64,000 bases of DNA from Pseudomonas asplenii (GCF_001293465.1 NZ_JSYZ01000006.1:1-64000), one strand, 5' to 3'; shown: positions 19,096 through 30,504, counted from the stretch's first letter. Numbers and translations: made by a program. The notes: a model not told the origin generated them from the letters alone.

Positions 19096-20267
19096 CAGCC
19101 TTGCCAGCTCCGCAGGCCACGGGCAATCCGCTCCACCGCTTCCTGCAGGCGCGGCAGGCTTTGGGTGTAGGCGAACCGCACATGCCGGCCGGCCAGGTGA
19201 TGACCGAAATCCAGGCCCGGGGTGAACGCCACGTGCTCAGTCTCCAGGAAATGTTTGCAGAACGCGAAGGCATCACCGCCGAACGCGCTGACATCCGCGT
19301 AGAGGTAGAACGCCCCTTCAGGCTCCACCGCGATGCCGAAACCCAACTCGCGCAACGCCGGCAGGAGGAAGTCCCGGCGACGGGCGAACTCGGCCCGACG
19401 CTCCTCGAGAATGCTCAGGGTCTGCGGTTCGAAACACGCCAGGGCAGCATGCTGGGCCATGCTCGGAGCGCTGATGTAGAGGTTCTGGGCCAGTTTCTCC
19501 AACTCGGCCACGGCCTGCGGTGGCGCCACCAGCCAACCCAGGCGCCAACCGGTCATGCCGAAATATTTGGAAAAGCTATTCAGGACAAAGGCACCGTCGT
19601 CGACTTCCAGCACGCTGGCGGCGTCGCAGCCATAGGTCAGCCCATGGTAGATCTCGTCGACCACCAAGTGACCGCCATGGGCCGTGACCGCTTTCGACAG
19701 CCCCGCCAACTCGTCACGGCTCAGCAGGGTTCCGGTCGGGTTCGCCGGGGAAGCGACCAGGGCGCCGACGCTGTCAGGGTTCCAGTGCCGGTCCACCAGT
19801 TCGGCGGTCAGCTGGTAGCGGACATCCGGCCCCACCGGCACCAACTGGGCGGCACCTTCCACCAGGCGCAGGAAGTGGCGATTGCACGGGTAACCCGGAT
19901 CGGCCAGCAGCCAGTGCTTGCCCGGGTCGACCAGCAGGCTGCTGGCCAGCAGCAGCGCCCCGGAGCCGCCGGGGGTGACCAGGATGCGCTGCGGATCGAT
20001 GTCCAGGCCGTAGCGCTGCCGGTAGAACCCGGCGATCGACTCGCGCAGTTGCGGCAGGCCGCGGGCGGCGGTGTAGCTGGTCTTGCCCGCCGCCAGGGCC
20101 GCCTGGCCGGCCCGGATGATCGGCTCGGCGGTGGTGAAATCCGGCTCACCGATTTCCAGATGGATCACGTCGTGCCCGGCGGCCTGCAGCTCGTTGGCGC
20201 GCGCCAGCAGGGCCATCACGTGGAACGGTTCGATCGCGCGACTGCGCGCACTGTAGAGCTGAGCCAT
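19095..20267 (-). CDS. Pyridoxal-phosphate-dependent aminotransferase (class I/II)
   Basis: A 390-residue fold-type I aminotransferase. The PLP lysine is in [16 protein letters not shown], and SPANPTGT and the late arginine region [11 protein letters not shown] fit the class. The substrate cannot be fixed from sequence alone; aspartate- or alanine-type activity is plausible. I start at ATG 20267 ([18 protein letters not shown]) because AAGGAAGG stands just upstream. The stop shares a base with sfsA's start, indicating a two-gene unit in the order aminotransferase-sfsA. Confidence 0.88.
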   Translation of the reverse strand: MAQLYSARSRAIEPFHVMALLARANELQAAGHDVIHLEIGEPDFTTAEPIIRAGQAALAAGKTSYTAARGLPQLRESIAGFYRQRYGLDIDPQRILVTPGGSGALLLASSLLVDPGKHWLLADPGYPCNRHFLRLVEGAAQLVPVGPDVRYQLTAELVDRHWNPDSVGALVASPANPTGTLLSRDELAGLSKAVTAHGGHLVVDEIYHGLTYGCDAASVLEVDDGAFVLNSFSKYFGMTGWRLGWLVAPPQAVAELEKLAQNLYISAPSMAQHAALACFEPQTLSILEERRAEFARRRDFLLPALRELGFGIAVEPEGAFYLYADVSAFGGDAFAFCKHFLETEHVAFTPGLDFGHHLAGRHVRFAYTQSLPRLQEAVERIARGLRSWQG

Positions 20268-20576
20268 TGGCCTTCCTTGCATTCGGGTGGGCAAAATCGC
20301 TTTGGGCAAAGCCTGATCTTACCCGAGCGCAGCCCGCCGGGAACCTTTAAAAGATCGCCGAAGTCCATGAATACCGGTAACGAAGCATTCCGACATCATG
20401 GCCAGGATTGACTAAAATGAATGATCAGTGATCCCTTCCCGCCAGGCTCGACAACCGGGAGTAGCGCGCCCCGATTTGATCTGGTAAGTTCGCCCGCTTG
20501 CAGCCGCAGGGCCGGCAGGTGTCGGTAACGTTTCAATCCTGCGCAATGGATTAGAAGAGTAGAGGCGGTCCATTAC
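20268..20576. other. Divergent intergenic region before dksA
   Basis: About 310 bases that must hold promoters for the aminotransferase (minus) and dksA (plus). A TTGACT hexamer near 20408 lacks a good partner. AGAGG about ten bases before the dksA ATG is the ribosome site. No terminator or repeat seen. Confidence 0.4.
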
Positions 20577-21020
20577 ATGCCCACCCAAGCAAAGCAGCAA
20601 AACATCCAGTCGATCAGCGGCTTCGAACCCTACGTTGAAAGCCAGGGCGAGGAGTACATGGGTGAGCCCATGCGCAAGCACTTCACCAAGATCCTGCAGA
20701 AGTGGAAGCAGGACCTGATGCAGGAAGTCGACCGCACCGTTGATCACATGAAAGATGAAGCAGCCAACTTTCCTGATCCCGCCGACCGAGCCAGCCAGGA
20801 AGAGGAATTCAGCCTCGAACTGCGCGCCCGCGACCGCGAACGCAAACTGATCAAGAAGATCGACAAGACCCTGCAGCTCATCGAGGACGAAGAGTACGGC
20901 TGGTGCGAATCCTGTGGCGTCGAGATCGGTATCCGCCGTCTGGAAGCCCGTCCGACCGCCGACATGTGCGTCGACTGCAAGACCCTTGCAGAAATCAAGG
21001 AAAAACAGGTCGGCAAGTAA
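20577..21020 (+). CDS. dksA: RNA polymerase-binding transcription factor DksA
   Basis: Binds in the RNA polymerase secondary channel and, with ppGpp, adjusts transcription of stable RNA and amino acid genes. The 147-residue protein has the coiled coil with tip acids in NFPDPADRA (residues 64-71) and the zinc finger C110, C113, C131, C134. This is the canonical four-cysteine form, not the zinc-free paralogue found elsewhere in some pseudomonads. It precedes gluQ, as in other gammaproteobacteria. Confidence 0.97.
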   Translation: MPTQAKQQNIQSISGFEPYVESQGEEYMGEPMRKHFTKILQKWKQDLMQEVDRTVDHMKDEAANFPDPADRASQEEEFSLELRARDRERKLIKKIDKTLQLIEDEEYGWCESCGVEIGIRRLEARPTADMCVDCKTLAEIKEKQVGK

Positions 21021-21040
21021 ACGTCGCCGGACTGAACGAA

Positions 21041-21064
21041 CGGAGCGTGCGAACGCTCCGTTTT
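21041..21064 (+). terminator. Intrinsic terminator after dksA
   Basis: Stem CGGAGCGT/ACGCTCCG with a tight loop, followed by TTTTCGTTT, 20 bases past the dksA stop. Because gluQ starts 50 bases further on, it can limit read-through into gluQ. Confidence 0.85.
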
Positions 21065-21116
21065 CGTTTCTGCGTCTACTGGCACCACCCGCGGACTCTC
21101 CAGTACCCTGCCCGTC

Positions 21117-22016
21117 ATGACTGCCCTTACCGCTTCTCCCGCCTACATCGGGCGCTTCGCCCCGACGCCCAGTGGGCACCTGCACTTCGGCTCGCTGGTC
21201 GCGGCGCTGGCCTCCTACCTGGACGCCCGCGCGGTCGGCGGCCGCTGGCTGCTGCGCATGGAAGACCTCGACCCTCCGCGGGAAGAGCCCGGTGCCCAGG
21301 CGGCGATTCTCGACGCCCTGGAGCGCTACGGTTTCGAGTGGGACGGCGAACTGATCCGCCAGAGCGAGCGCCATGACGCCTACGCCCAGGTGCTCGAACG
21401 CCTGTTCAGCCAGGGCCTGGCCTACGCCTGCACCTGCTCGCGCAAGGAACTGGAGGCCTACCACGGCATCTACCCGGGCCTGTGCCGCAACCTCGGCCAT
21501 GCCCGCGAGAACGCCGCCATCCGCCTGCGGGTCCCGGAACTCGGCTACAGCTTCCAGGACCGGGTCCAGGGCGAGTTCCGCCAGCACCTGGGCCGCGAGG
21601 CCGGCGACTTCGTGATCCGCCGCCGCGACGGCCTCTACGCCTACCAACTGGCGGTGGTCCTCGACGACGCCTGGCAGGGTGTCACCGATATCGTGCGCGG
21701 TGCCGACCTGCTCGACTCGACGCCGCGCCAGCTCTACCTGCAGGAACTGCTCGGGTTGCCGCAACCGCGCTACCTGCATGTGCCACTGATCATCCAGCCC
21801 AATGGCAACAAGCTCGGCAAGTCCTACCGTTCACCGCCGCTGACCGGCGACCAGGCCACCCCCTTGCTGCTGCGTGCCCTGCGCACCCTGGGCCAGCAAC
21901 CACCGGCCGAACTGCAACAGGCCACCCCGCGGGAAGTGCTCGACTGGGGAATTGGCCATTGGGATGCCACACTGATTCCCAGGGTCGCGACCCTGGCCGA
22001 GGCGCAATTGCACTGA
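21117..22016 (+). CDS. gluQ: Glutamyl-Q tRNA(Asp) synthetase
   Basis: Attaches glutamate to queuosine in the anticodon wobble position of tRNA-Asp. The 299-residue protein is a glutamyl-tRNA synthetase catalytic core without an anticodon-binding domain. The HIGH-type motif is PTPSGHLHFGSL near residues 16-27, a zinc site is suggested by CTCSRKE...YPGLCR, and the KMSKS-type motif is NKLGKS. The dksA-gluQ pairing is widely conserved. Confidence 0.96.
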   Translation: MTALTASPAYIGRFAPTPSGHLHFGSLVAALASYLDARAVGGRWLLRMEDLDPPREEPGAQAAILDALERYGFEWDGELIRQSERHDAYAQVLERLFSQGLAYACTCSRKELEAYHGIYPGLCRNLGHARENAAIRLRVPELGYSFQDRVQGEFRQHLGREAGDFVIRRRDGLYAYQLAVVLDDAWQGVTDIVRGADLLDSTPRQLYLQELLGLPQPRYLHVPLIIQPNGNKLGKSYRSPPLTGDQATPLLLRALRTLGQQPPAELQQATPREVLDWGIGHWDATLIPRVATLAEAQLH

Positions 22017-22092
22017 CGCCCCTTGCAGGTTGGCGCCCATCCGTTACCATCGCCGCACGTTTTCGGGCACGTCACAAAAAAGAGAGGCCAGG

Positions 22093-22269
22093 ATGTACAT
22101 CTATCGTTTGGTCCTGCTCCTGGTCGTCGGGATCTACCTGTTCTCGCCAGCGATCATGGATTGGTGGATCGACGCGACAGGCGCCTGGTATCGGCCTTAC
22201 CTGCTCTGGCTGATCCTGATCGTCGTGACCTTCATCCTGCAGAGCCAAAAAGATGCCGATGAGCTTTAG
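22093..22269 (+). CDS. cbrX: Small membrane protein coupled to cbrA (CbrX-like)
   Basis: A 58-residue protein with two hydrophobic segments (about residues 5-20 and 33-52) and a charged end. The ATG at 22093 has GAGAGGCCAGG upstream. Its 3' end overlaps the cbrA start by 17 bases, so translation of the sensor is probably coupled to it. A conserved small ORF in this position is known in pseudomonads and has been called cbrX in P. putida, as I recall. Function is unknown; the pattern suggests a small membrane partner of CbrA or a translational regulator. Confidence 0.8.
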   Translation: MYIYRLVLLLVVGIYLFSPAIMDWWIDATGAWYRPYLLWLILIVVTFILQSQKDADEL

Positions 22270-25207
22270 CCTGACCCAGATGTTGCTGGTCAGCGCCGCG
22301 TACCTGCTGGCGCTGTTCGGCGTGGCCTGGATCAGTGAACGGGGTGTGATCCCGCGCTCGATCATTCGCCACCCGCTGACCTACACCCTGTCGCTGGGCG
22401 TCTACGCCAGCGCCTGGGCGTTCTATGGCACGGTGGGCTTGGCCTACCAGTACGGCTACGGCTTCCTCTCCAGCTACCTCGGCGTCTCCGGCGCGTTCCT
22501 GCTGGCGCCGGTGCTGCTCTACCCGATCCTGAAGATTACCCGCACCTACCAGTTGTCCTCGCTGGCCGACCTGTTTGCCTTTCGCTTTCGCAGCACCTGG
22601 GCCGGGGCGCTGACCACAGTGTTCATGCTGGTCGGCGTCTTGCCGCTGCTGGCCCTGCAGATCCAGGCGGTGGCCGACTCCATCGGCATCCTCACCCGCG
22701 AGCCGGTGCAGCACCGCGTGGCCCTGAGCTTCTGCGCACTGGTCACGCTGTTCACCATCTTCTTCGGCTCGCGGCACATCGCCACCCGGGAAAAACACCA
22801 GGGCCTGGTGTTCGCGATCGCCTTCGAGTCGGTGATCAAGCTGGTGGCCATCGGCGGGGTCGGCCTCTACGCCCTCTATGGCGTATTCGACGGCCCGCAG
22901 CAACTGGAGCTGTGGCTGCTGCAGAACCAGACCGCCCTCGCCGCCCTGCACACGCCGCTGCAGGAAGGCCCCTGGCGCACCCTGCTGCTGGTGTTCTTCG
23001 CCTCGGCCATCGTCATGCCGCACATGTATCACATGGCCTTCACCGAGAACCTCAACCCGCGCTCGCTGGTCAGCGCCAGTTGGGGCCTGCCGCTGTTCCT
23101 GCTGCTGATGAGCCTGGCGGTGCCGCTGATTCTCTGGGCCGGCCTGAAGCTCGGCGCCACCACCAACCCGGAATACTTCACCCTCGGCATCGGCATCGCC
23201 GCCAACAACCCGGCCCTGGCCCTGCTGGCCTATGTCGGCGGACTCTCGGCGGCCACCGGGCTGATCATCGTCACCACCCTGGCCCTCTCCGGCATGGCCC
23301 TCAACCACCTGGTGCTGCCGCTCTACCAGCCACCGGCCGAAGGCAATATCTACCGCTGGCTGAAGTGGACCCGCCGTGCCCTGATCGTCGCGATCATCAT
23401 GGCCGGCTACGGCTTCTACCTGCTGCTGGGCGCCGAGCAGGACCTGGCCAACCTGGGCATCGTCGCCTTCGTCGCCACCCTGCAGTTCCTGCCCGGCGTG
23501 CTCTCGGTGCTGTACTGGCCGACCGCCAATCGCCGCGGCTTCATCGCCGGCCTGCTGGCCGGGGTGCTGGTGTGGGTGGTGACCATGATGTTGCCGTTGA
23601 TCGGCAATCTGCAGGGTTTCTATATTCCATTACTGAACATGATCTACGTGCTGGACGACACCAGTTGGCATATGGCGGCCATTGCCTCGCTGGCGGCCAA
23701 CGTGCTGATGTTCACCCTGGTCTCCCTGTTCAGCAACGCCAGCGCCGAGGAAGCCAGTGCCGCCGAGGCCTGCGCGGTCGACAACGTCCGCCGCCCGCAA
23801 CGCCGCGAACTGCATGCCGCCTCGCCCCAGGAATTCGCCACGCAACTGGCCAAGCCGCTGGGGGCCAAGGCTGCGCAGAAGGAAGTCGAGCAGGCCCTGC
23901 GTGATCTCTACCTGCCCTTCGACGAACGCCGCCCCTACGCCCTGCGCCGCCTGCGCGACCGCATCGAGGCCAACCTCTCCGGCCTGATGGGGCCGAGCGT
24001 GGCCCAGGACATGGTCGAGACCTTCCTGCCCTACAAGGCCGGCGGCGAAAGCTACGTGACCGAGGATATCCACTTCATCGAGAGCCGCCTCGAGGATTAC
24101 CACTCGCGCCTGACCGGCCTCGCCGCCGAACTCGATGCCCTGCGCCGCTACCACCGCCAGACCCTGCAGGAACTGCCGATGGGCGTCTGCTCGCTGGCCA
24201 AGGACCAGGAAATCCTGATGTGGAACAGGGCCATGGAAGAACTGACCGGCGTCGCCGCGCAACGGGTGGTCGGCTCGCGTCTGCCGACCCTGGGTGAGCC
24301 CTGGCGAGAATTGTTACAAGGTTTTATCGACCTGCCGGACGAACACCTGCACAAGCAGCGCCTGGCCCTTGACGGCCAGACCCGCTGGCTGAACCTGCAC
24401 AAGGCGGCGATCGACGAACCGCTGGCCCCCGGCAACAGCGGGCTGGTGCTGCTGGTCGAGGACCTGACCGAAACGCAGATGCTCGAGGACAAACTGGTGC
24501 ACTCCGAGCGCCTGGCGAGCATCGGCCGCCTGGCGGCCGGGGTCGCCCATGAAATCGGCAACCCGATCACCGGTATCGCCTGCCTGGCGCAGAACCTGCG
24601 CGAGGAGCGCGAGGAAGATGGCGAGATCACCGAAATCAGCGGGCAGATCCTCGAACAGACCAAGCGCGTATCGCGCATCGTCCAGTCGCTGATGAGCTTC
24701 GCCCATGCCGGCAGCCACCAGCACAACGACGAAGCGGTGTGCCTGGCCGAGGTCGCGCAGGATGCCATTGGTCTGCTGGCCCTGAACCGGCGCAATTTCG
24801 AAGTACAGTTCTTCAACCTCTGCGACCCGGACCATTATGTCGAGGGCGACCCGCAGCGCCTGGCGCAGGTGCTGATCAACCTGCTGTCCAACGCCCGTGA
24901 CGCGTCGCCCGCCGGCAGCGCGGTACGGGTCAAGAGCGAGGCCTTCGAACATACCGTCGATCTGATCGTCGAAGATGAAGGCAGCGGTATTCCGAAGAAC
25001 ATCATGGACCGATTGTTCGAACCCTTCTTCACCACCAAGGATCCTGGCGAAGGTACCGGACTGGGCCTTGCACTGGTCTATTCCATCGTTGAAGAGCATT
25101 ATGGACAAATCACCATCGACAGCCCGGCTGACACCGAAAGCCAACGTGGCACCCGTATACGGATAACCCTGCCCCGTCATGTCGAAGCGACGTCCGCTGT
25201 GAACTGA
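22253..25207 (+). CDS. cbrA: Sensor histidine kinase CbrA with SLC5-type transporter domain
   Basis: Membrane sensor of the CbrAB system that controls carbon and nitrogen use, 984 aa. Residues about 1-500 form a sodium/solute symporter (SLC5) domain of about 12-13 helices, followed by a linking STAC region, a PAS domain (about 620-740), the dimerisation domain with H766 in [12 protein letters not shown], and an ATPase domain with [18 protein letters not shown] and GTGLGL. The transport half suggests that it senses or moves its own ligand; histidine has been proposed in the genus. It is followed 22 bases later by its response regulator. Confidence 0.97.
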   Translation: MPMSFSLTQMLLVSAAYLLALFGVAWISERGVIPRSIIRHPLTYTLSLGVYASAWAFYGTVGLAYQYGYGFLSSYLGVSGAFLLAPVLLYPILKITRTYQLSSLADLFAFRFRSTWAGALTTVFMLVGVLPLLALQIQAVADSIGILTREPVQHRVALSFCALVTLFTIFFGSRHIATREKHQGLVFAIAFESVIKLVAIGGVGLYALYGVFDGPQQLELWLLQNQTALAALHTPLQEGPWRTLLLVFFASAIVMPHMYHMAFTENLNPRSLVSASWGLPLFLLLMSLAVPLILWAGLKLGATTNPEYFTLGIGIAANNPALALLAYVGGLSAATGLIIVTTLALSGMALNHLVLPLYQPPAEGNIYRWLKWTRRALIVAIIMAGYGFYLLLGAEQDLANLGIVAFVATLQFLPGVLSVLYWPTANRRGFIAGLLAGVLVWVVTMMLPLIGNLQGFYIPLLNMIYVLDDTSWHMAAIASLAANVLMFTLVSLFSNASAEEASAAEACAVDNVRRPQRRELHAASPQEFATQLAKPLGAKAAQKEVEQALRDLYLPFDERRPYALRRLRDRIEANLSGLMGPSVAQDMVETFLPYKAGGESYVTEDIHFIESRLEDYHSRLTGLAAELDALRRYHRQTLQELPMGVCSLAKDQEILMWNRAMEELTGVAAQRVVGSRLPTLGEPWRELLQGFIDLPDEHLHKQRLALDGQTRWLNLHKAAIDEPLAPGNSGLVLLVEDLTETQMLEDKLVHSERLASIGRLAAGVAHEIGNPITGIACLAQNLREEREEDGEITEISGQILEQTKRVSRIVQSLMSFAHAGSHQHNDEAVCLAEVAQDAIGLLALNRRNFEVQFFNLCDPDHYVEGDPQRLAQVLINLLSNARDASPAGSAVRVKSEAFEHTVDLIVEDEGSGIPKNIMDRLFEPFFTTKDPGEGTGLGLALVYSIVEEHYGQITIDSPADTESQRGTRIRITLPRHVEATSAVN

Positions 25208-25229
25208 GACCGTCGAGAGAACCGAATCA

Positions 25230-26666
<1,437 letters not shown>

Positions 26667-26711
26667 GTGGGGAGCCAGCCCCACAGGTAACACCCTCCTC
26701 TGTGAAAAAAC

Positions 26712-26737
26712 TGTTACCTCAGATTTTTCACGTAACA
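26712..26737 (+). promoter_or_regulatory. CbrB upstream activating site of crcZ
   Basis: TGTTAC (26712-26717) and GTAACA (26732-26737) are separated by exactly 14 bases, the spacing I recall for the CbrB consensus TGTTAC-N14-GTAACA. Two further GTAAC half sites stand near 26686-26691 and 26753-26758. The full site is centred about 137 bases before the presumed start of CrcZ, typical for a sigma-54 enhancer. Confidence 0.85.
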
Positions 26738-26776
26738 AAAGCCGGGTCTATCGGTAACGAAAGCCCGGCTTTTTTT
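26738..26776 (+). terminator. Intrinsic terminator of cbrB
   Basis: Stem AAGCCGGG/CCCGGCTT followed by seven T. It stands between the CbrB site and the crcZ promoter, so it insulates CrcZ from cbrAB read-through. Confidence 0.88.
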
Positions 26777-26835
26777 CGGCCATGAAAAACTGGAAAACCC
26801 TCGAAACCCCCGGTTTTGCTGGGGTTTGCAAAAGT

Positions 26836-26850
26836 TGGCACGGCACCTGC
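26836..26850 (+). promoter_or_regulatory. Sigma-54 promoter of crcZ
   Basis: TGGCACGGCACCTGCT carries the -24 GG (26837-26838) and -12 GC (26849-26850) with the invariant ten-base spacing. The start would be near 26861-26862. This fits known CbrB/RpoN control of CrcZ. Confidence 0.9.
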
Positions 26851-26861
26851 TATATGTCTGA

Positions 26862-27230
26862 CACAAGAACAATAACAAGCAACGTACAAGACAATAAAAA
26901 TAAGACGAATCGACTCACGCATAACAAAAACAACACGGCGGAGGCGCAGCTAACTGATTCTTTTGGAGAGGCGTTGTATTTGGGGCTTGCCCCACGACCA
27001 GGCCGAGAACAACAAAAACTGCACTTGACGCAGAGCCTGAACTGGTTGGATCCACGGATCACCACAACACAGCGACCAAAACAATCCGTTTGCTCTTATC
27101 TCCCGATTGGGAGATGTCACAGGCAAGAAGACCTGCGACACAGGGCAATCACAAAAACAAGAAGCCCGCGACCATAATAAAAAGAGCACACAACTACTTC
27201 TGGGGGAGCCTCGAGCTCCCCTTGTAGTTT
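26862..27230 (+). ncRNA. crcZ: CrcZ small RNA (Hfq/Crc sequestering RNA)
   Basis: About 370 bases between a sigma-54 promoter and a strong hairpin. The transcript carries at least six A-rich Hfq/Crc sites of the AAnAAnAA type (for example around 26868-26881, 26887-26905, 26928-26938, 27008-27018, 27150-27162, 27174-27183). CrcZ titrates the Hfq-Crc complex and so relieves catabolite repression. Position between cbrB and pcnB and the size agree with CrcZ in P. putida and P. aeruginosa. The 3' end is set by the stem GGGGAGC/GCTCCCC and flanking AACTAC/GTAGTT (27191-27229), which lacks a long T run, so the exact end is approximate. Confidence 0.93.
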
Positions 27231-27331
27231 CCGCAACATCCTTCCCGCCCCTGTTTCAGCCCCGCGCCACAAGGCCTCAAGCCACCTTGGGCTCTCGTCC
27301 CGCAGCGTCCTACACCATCCCTCGACTAAAT

Positions 27332-27339
27332 GCTAGAAT
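27332..27339 (+). promoter_or_regulatory. Possible pcnB promoter (-10)
   Basis: TGCTAGAAT (TG-extended -10, TAGAAT at 27334-27339) stands 60 bases before the pcnB ATG, with only a weak -35 (TACACC) 17 bases upstream. Confidence 0.5.
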
Positions 27340-27400
27340 CCCCGCCCATCATGCGGCCATTATCCGTGCTCGCCGAATATTCCTTCAAACAGTGCATCCC

Positions 27401-28789
27401 ATGCTGAAGAAGCTGTTCCAGTCATTCCGTTCTCCCTTGCGTCGAACGCAACACAAGCGCAGTACCCCTGAAGTGCTCAACAGCAGCCAGCATTCGCTGC
27501 AAAAGGCCCAATTCAGCCGGTATGCGGTGAATATCGTCGAACGCCTGCAGAACGCCGGCTACCAGGCCTACCTGGTCGGCGGATGCGTGCGCGACATGCT
27601 GCTGGGTATCACGCCCAAGGACTTCGACGTCGCCACCAGCGCCACGCCGGAACAGATCCGTGCCGAGTTTCGCAACGCCCGTATCATCGGACGCCGGTTC
27701 AAGCTGGTGCACATTCATTTCGGCCGGGAAATCATCGAGGTCGCGACCTTCCGCGCCAACCATCCGCAGGATGAAGACGAGGAAGACAGCAACCAGTCCT
27801 CCCGCAACGAAAGCGGGCGCATCCTGCGCGACAACGTCTACGGCACCCTCGAAGACGACGCCCAGCGCCGTGACTTCACGATCAATGCCCTGTACTACGA
27901 CCCGGTCAGCGAGCGCATCCTCGACTACGCCAATGGCGTGCACGATATCCGCAACCGACTGATCCGCCTGATCGGCGACCCGATCCGCCGCTACCAGGAA
28001 GACCCGGTACGGATGCTGCGGGCCGTACGTTTCGCCGCCAAGCTCGACTTCGGCATCGAACGCCATACCGTCACCCCGATCCGCGACCTGGCGCCGCTGC
28101 TGCGCGAGATCCCGTCGGCGCGGCTGTTCGAGGAGGTACTCAAGCTGTTCCTCTCCGGCCATGCCGCCGACACCTTCGAGATGCTGGTCGACCTGAACCT
28201 GTTCGAGCCCCTGTTCCCGGCCAGTTTCGAGGCGCTGGAAAACAATCCGACCTACACCCACACACTGATCAGCCAGGCGCTGATCAACACCGACCTGCGC
28301 ATCAAGCAGAACAAGCCGGTGACCCCGGCGTTCCTGTTCGCCGCGCTGCTGTGGCCGGCCCTGCCGGCGCGGGTGCTGCGCCTGCAATCACGCGGCATGC
28401 CGCCGATTCCGGCGATGCAGGAAGCCGCCCACGAACTGATCAGCGAACAGTGCCAGCGCATTGCGATCCCCAAGCGGTTCACCCTGCCGATCCGCGAGAT
28501 CTGGGACATGCAGGAACGCCTGCCACGTCGCAGCGGCAAGCGCGCCGACCAGTTGCTGGACAACCCGCGCTTCCGCGCCGGCTACGACTTCCTGCTGCTG
28601 CGCGAAACCGCCGGCGAGCAGACCGATGGCCTGGGCGACTGGTGGACCGACTATCAGGACGCCACCGATGCCGGCCGCCGCGACATGATCCGCGACCTCA
28701 GCGGCAAGGAAGAGAGCAGCGGTGCGCCCCGCAAGCGGCGGCGCAGCAGCGCCGGCAAACGCAAGCGCACCGCCGGTTCGGAAGAGTGA
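27401..28789 (+). CDS. pcnB: Poly(A) polymerase I
   Basis: Adds A tails to RNA 3' ends, promoting decay by PNPase and RNase E; 462 aa. The nucleotidyltransferase head contains YLVGGCVRDMLLGITPKDFDVAT, with the metal-binding DFD, near residues 55-78, and the RNA-binding head RRFKLVHIHFG. The C-terminus is strongly basic (RKRRRSSAGKRKR). I use the ATG at 27401 (MLKKLFQSF), although there is no good ribosome site; the frame is open back to 27107, but that would overlap CrcZ and its terminator. folK follows after four bases. Confidence 0.94.
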   Translation: MLKKLFQSFRSPLRRTQHKRSTPEVLNSSQHSLQKAQFSRYAVNIVERLQNAGYQAYLVGGCVRDMLLGITPKDFDVATSATPEQIRAEFRNARIIGRRFKLVHIHFGREIIEVATFRANHPQDEDEEDSNQSSRNESGRILRDNVYGTLEDDAQRRDFTINALYYDPVSERILDYANGVHDIRNRLIRLIGDPIRRYQEDPVRMLRAVRFAAKLDFGIERHTVTPIRDLAPLLREIPSARLFEEVLKLFLSGHAADTFEMLVDLNLFEPLFPASFEALENNPTYTHTLISQALINTDLRIKQNKPVTPAFLFAALLWPALPARVLRLQSRGMPPIPAMQEAAHELISEQCQRIAIPKRFTLPIREIWDMQERLPRRSGKRADQLLDNPRFRAGYDFLLLRETAGEQTDGLGDWWTDYQDATDAGRRDMIRDLSGKEESSGAPRKRRRSSAGKRKRTAGSEE

Positions 28790-28793
28790 CGTG

Positions 28794-29276
28794 ATGGAAC
28801 GCATCTACATCGGCCTGGGCAGCAACCTGGCGGACCCGGCGGAGCAATTGCGCAACGCGGTACAGGCCCTGGCCCAACTGCCGGACAGCGAACTGGCCGG
28901 CGTTTCCGCGTTCTACCAGAGCGACTCGCTGCTTCCCGGCCAACCGCGCTACACCAACGCGGTCGCGGCCCTCGACAGCCGCCTGGCGCCCCTGGACCTG
29001 CTCGACGCCCTGCAGCGCATCGAACTCGACCAGGGCCGCGAGCGCCACGAGCGCTGGGGCCCGCGCACGCTGGACCTGGACATCCTGCTGTTCGGTGACC
29101 GCCTGATCGACGAACCGCGGCTGAAAGTCCCGCACTACCACATGCAGGCGCGCCCGTTCGTGCTGTATCCGTTGGCGGAACTGGCTCCGGCCGACCTGCA
29201 ACTGGCCGATGGCCGCAGCCTGCAGAACCTGCTCGCCGAATGCCCGTTCGTCGGCCTGGAGCGCCTGGCCCAGTAA
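28794..29276 (+). CDS. folK: 2-amino-4-hydroxy-6-hydroxymethyldihydropteridine pyrophosphokinase
   Basis: Folate synthesis enzyme that pyrophosphorylates the pterin before folP acts. The 160-residue length is normal. Visible family signatures are YIGLGSNLADP at the N-terminus and RWGPRTLDLDILLFGD near residues 84-100, the magnesium-binding DLD region. It is co-transcribed with pcnB (four-base gap). folP is elsewhere in this window at 52.6-53.4 kb. Confidence 0.96.
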   Translation: MERIYIGLGSNLADPAEQLRNAVQALAQLPDSELAGVSAFYQSDSLLPGQPRYTNAVAALDSRLAPLDLLDALQRIELDQGRERHERWGPRTLDLDILLFGDRLIDEPRLKVPHYHMQARPFVLYPLAELAPADLQLADGRSLQNLLAECPFVGLERLAQ

Positions 29277-29703
29277 TCCCCCTCCCTGTAGTAGCCGGGC
29301 TTGCCCGCGAACCGCCAAGGGCGGCCATCCGCCGAGATGTTCGCAGCCTGCCCAGGCATAGGCGGCGCCAGCGAGGGGCCTTCGCGGGCAAGCCCGGCTC
29401 CTACAGGCCGCGTTTCAACCAGCACCCCGAATTTCATCAACACAGGGTTGCGTTTTTTTTTCGGCAACACTGCTGAATCGCATCAGTCAGAGCGGTAACA
29501 CTTGTGCCGTAACATCGCGGTAACACACACGATTGACTTCCCCAGTCCTCCTCACGACTATAGGCGTCCCATTGCCGCCCCTGCGGCGTTAAAGGGCGCA
29601 ATCCAGGCTTTATAAGCACGACAGAAGAACGTGCGCCTGTATAAATGACGAATCACGCGCGTTACTCGCAGTAATTTGCACGGCGCCTGAAGAGGACTTT
29701 TTC
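29277..29703. other. Intergenic region before panB
   Basis: Over 400 bases. It holds a REP pair (29285-29407), three GTAACA hexamers (29495, 29509, 29520) and a possible promoter, TTGACT at 29533-29538 with GACTAT 17 bases on. The transcript would then have a leader of about 130 bases before panB. No coding signal. Confidence 0.5.
29285..29407. repeat. REP pair (BIME-like)
   Basis: Inverted REP copies at 29285-29311 and 29381-29407 with cores GCTTGCCCGCGAA and TTCGCGGGCAAGC. Located after folK at the end of the pcnB-folK unit. Confidence 0.9.
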
Positions 29704-30504
29704 ATGCCAGACATTACCCTGACCACCTTGCAAGGCCTCAAGCAGAAAGGTGAGAAAATCACCATGCTGACCTGCTATGACGCCACCTTCGCCCATGCCA
29801 GCTGTGAAGCCGGCGTAGAGGTGCTGCTGATTGGCGATTCGCTGGGCATGGTTTCCCAAGGGCATGACAGCACACTGCCAGTGACGGTGGCCGAAGTCGC
29901 CTACCACACCGCCAGCGTCAAGCGCGGCAACCAGGGCGCCTTCATCGTCGCCGACCTGCCGTTCATGGCCTACGCCACCGTCGAACAGACCCTGCACAAC
30001 AGTGCCCAACTGATGCAGGCCGGCGCCAACATGGTCAAGGTCGAGGGCGCCGCCTGGCTGGCCGAGTCCATTCGCCTGCTGGCCGAGCGCGGTGTGCCGG
30101 TGTGTGCGCACATGGGGCTGACCCCGCAGTCGGTGAACATCTTCGGCGGCTACAAGGTCCAGGGCCGCGGCGAAGCCCAGGCGCGACAGATGCGCGCCGA
30201 CGCCATTGCCCTGGAACAGGCCGGCGCCGCGATGATCCTGCTCGAATGCGTACCGAGCGACCTCGCCGCGGAAATCACCCAGGCGGTCAAGGTACCGGTC
30301 ATCGGCATCGGTGCCGGCAGTGCGACCGACGGCCAGGTGCTGGTGCTGCACGATATGCTCGGCCTTTCCATCAGCGGCCGCGTGCCCAAGTTCGTCAAGA
30401 ACTTCATGGCCGGCCAGACCAGCATCCAGGCCGCCATCGGCGCCTACGTGAGCGAAGTCAAGGCAGTCACCTTCCCTGGAACCGAACACGGGTTTTCGGC
30501 ATGA
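29704..30504 (+). CDS. panB: 3-methyl-2-oxobutanoate hydroxymethyltransferase
   Basis: First step of pantothenate synthesis: transfers hydroxymethyl from methylene-THF to 2-oxoisovalerate, a valine-pathway intermediate made by the ilv genes in this window. The 266-residue protein has the TIM-barrel signatures [28 protein letters not shown] (residues about 22-49) and the magnesium ligands D45 and D84, and E181-like LLECVPS. AGAGGA precedes the ATG. Its stop overlaps the panC start (ATGA). Confidence 0.97.
   Translation: MPDITLTTLQGLKQKGEKITMLTCYDATFAHASCEAGVEVLLIGDSLGMVSQGHDSTLPVTVAEVAYHTASVKRGNQGAFIVADLPFMAYATVEQTLHNSAQLMQAGANMVKVEGAAWLAESIRLLAERGVPVCAHMGLTPQSVNIFGGYKVQGRGEAQARQMRADAIALEQAGAAMILLECVPSDLAAEITQAVKVPVIGIGAGSATDGQVLVLHDMLGLSISGRVPKFVKNFMAGQTSIQAAIGAYVSEVKAVTFPGTEHGFSA

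Noticed and set aside
27107..27400. N-terminal extension of pcnB by 98 codons
   Set aside because: It would run through the 3' part of CrcZ and its terminator, and the extra residues resemble nothing in poly(A) polymerases.
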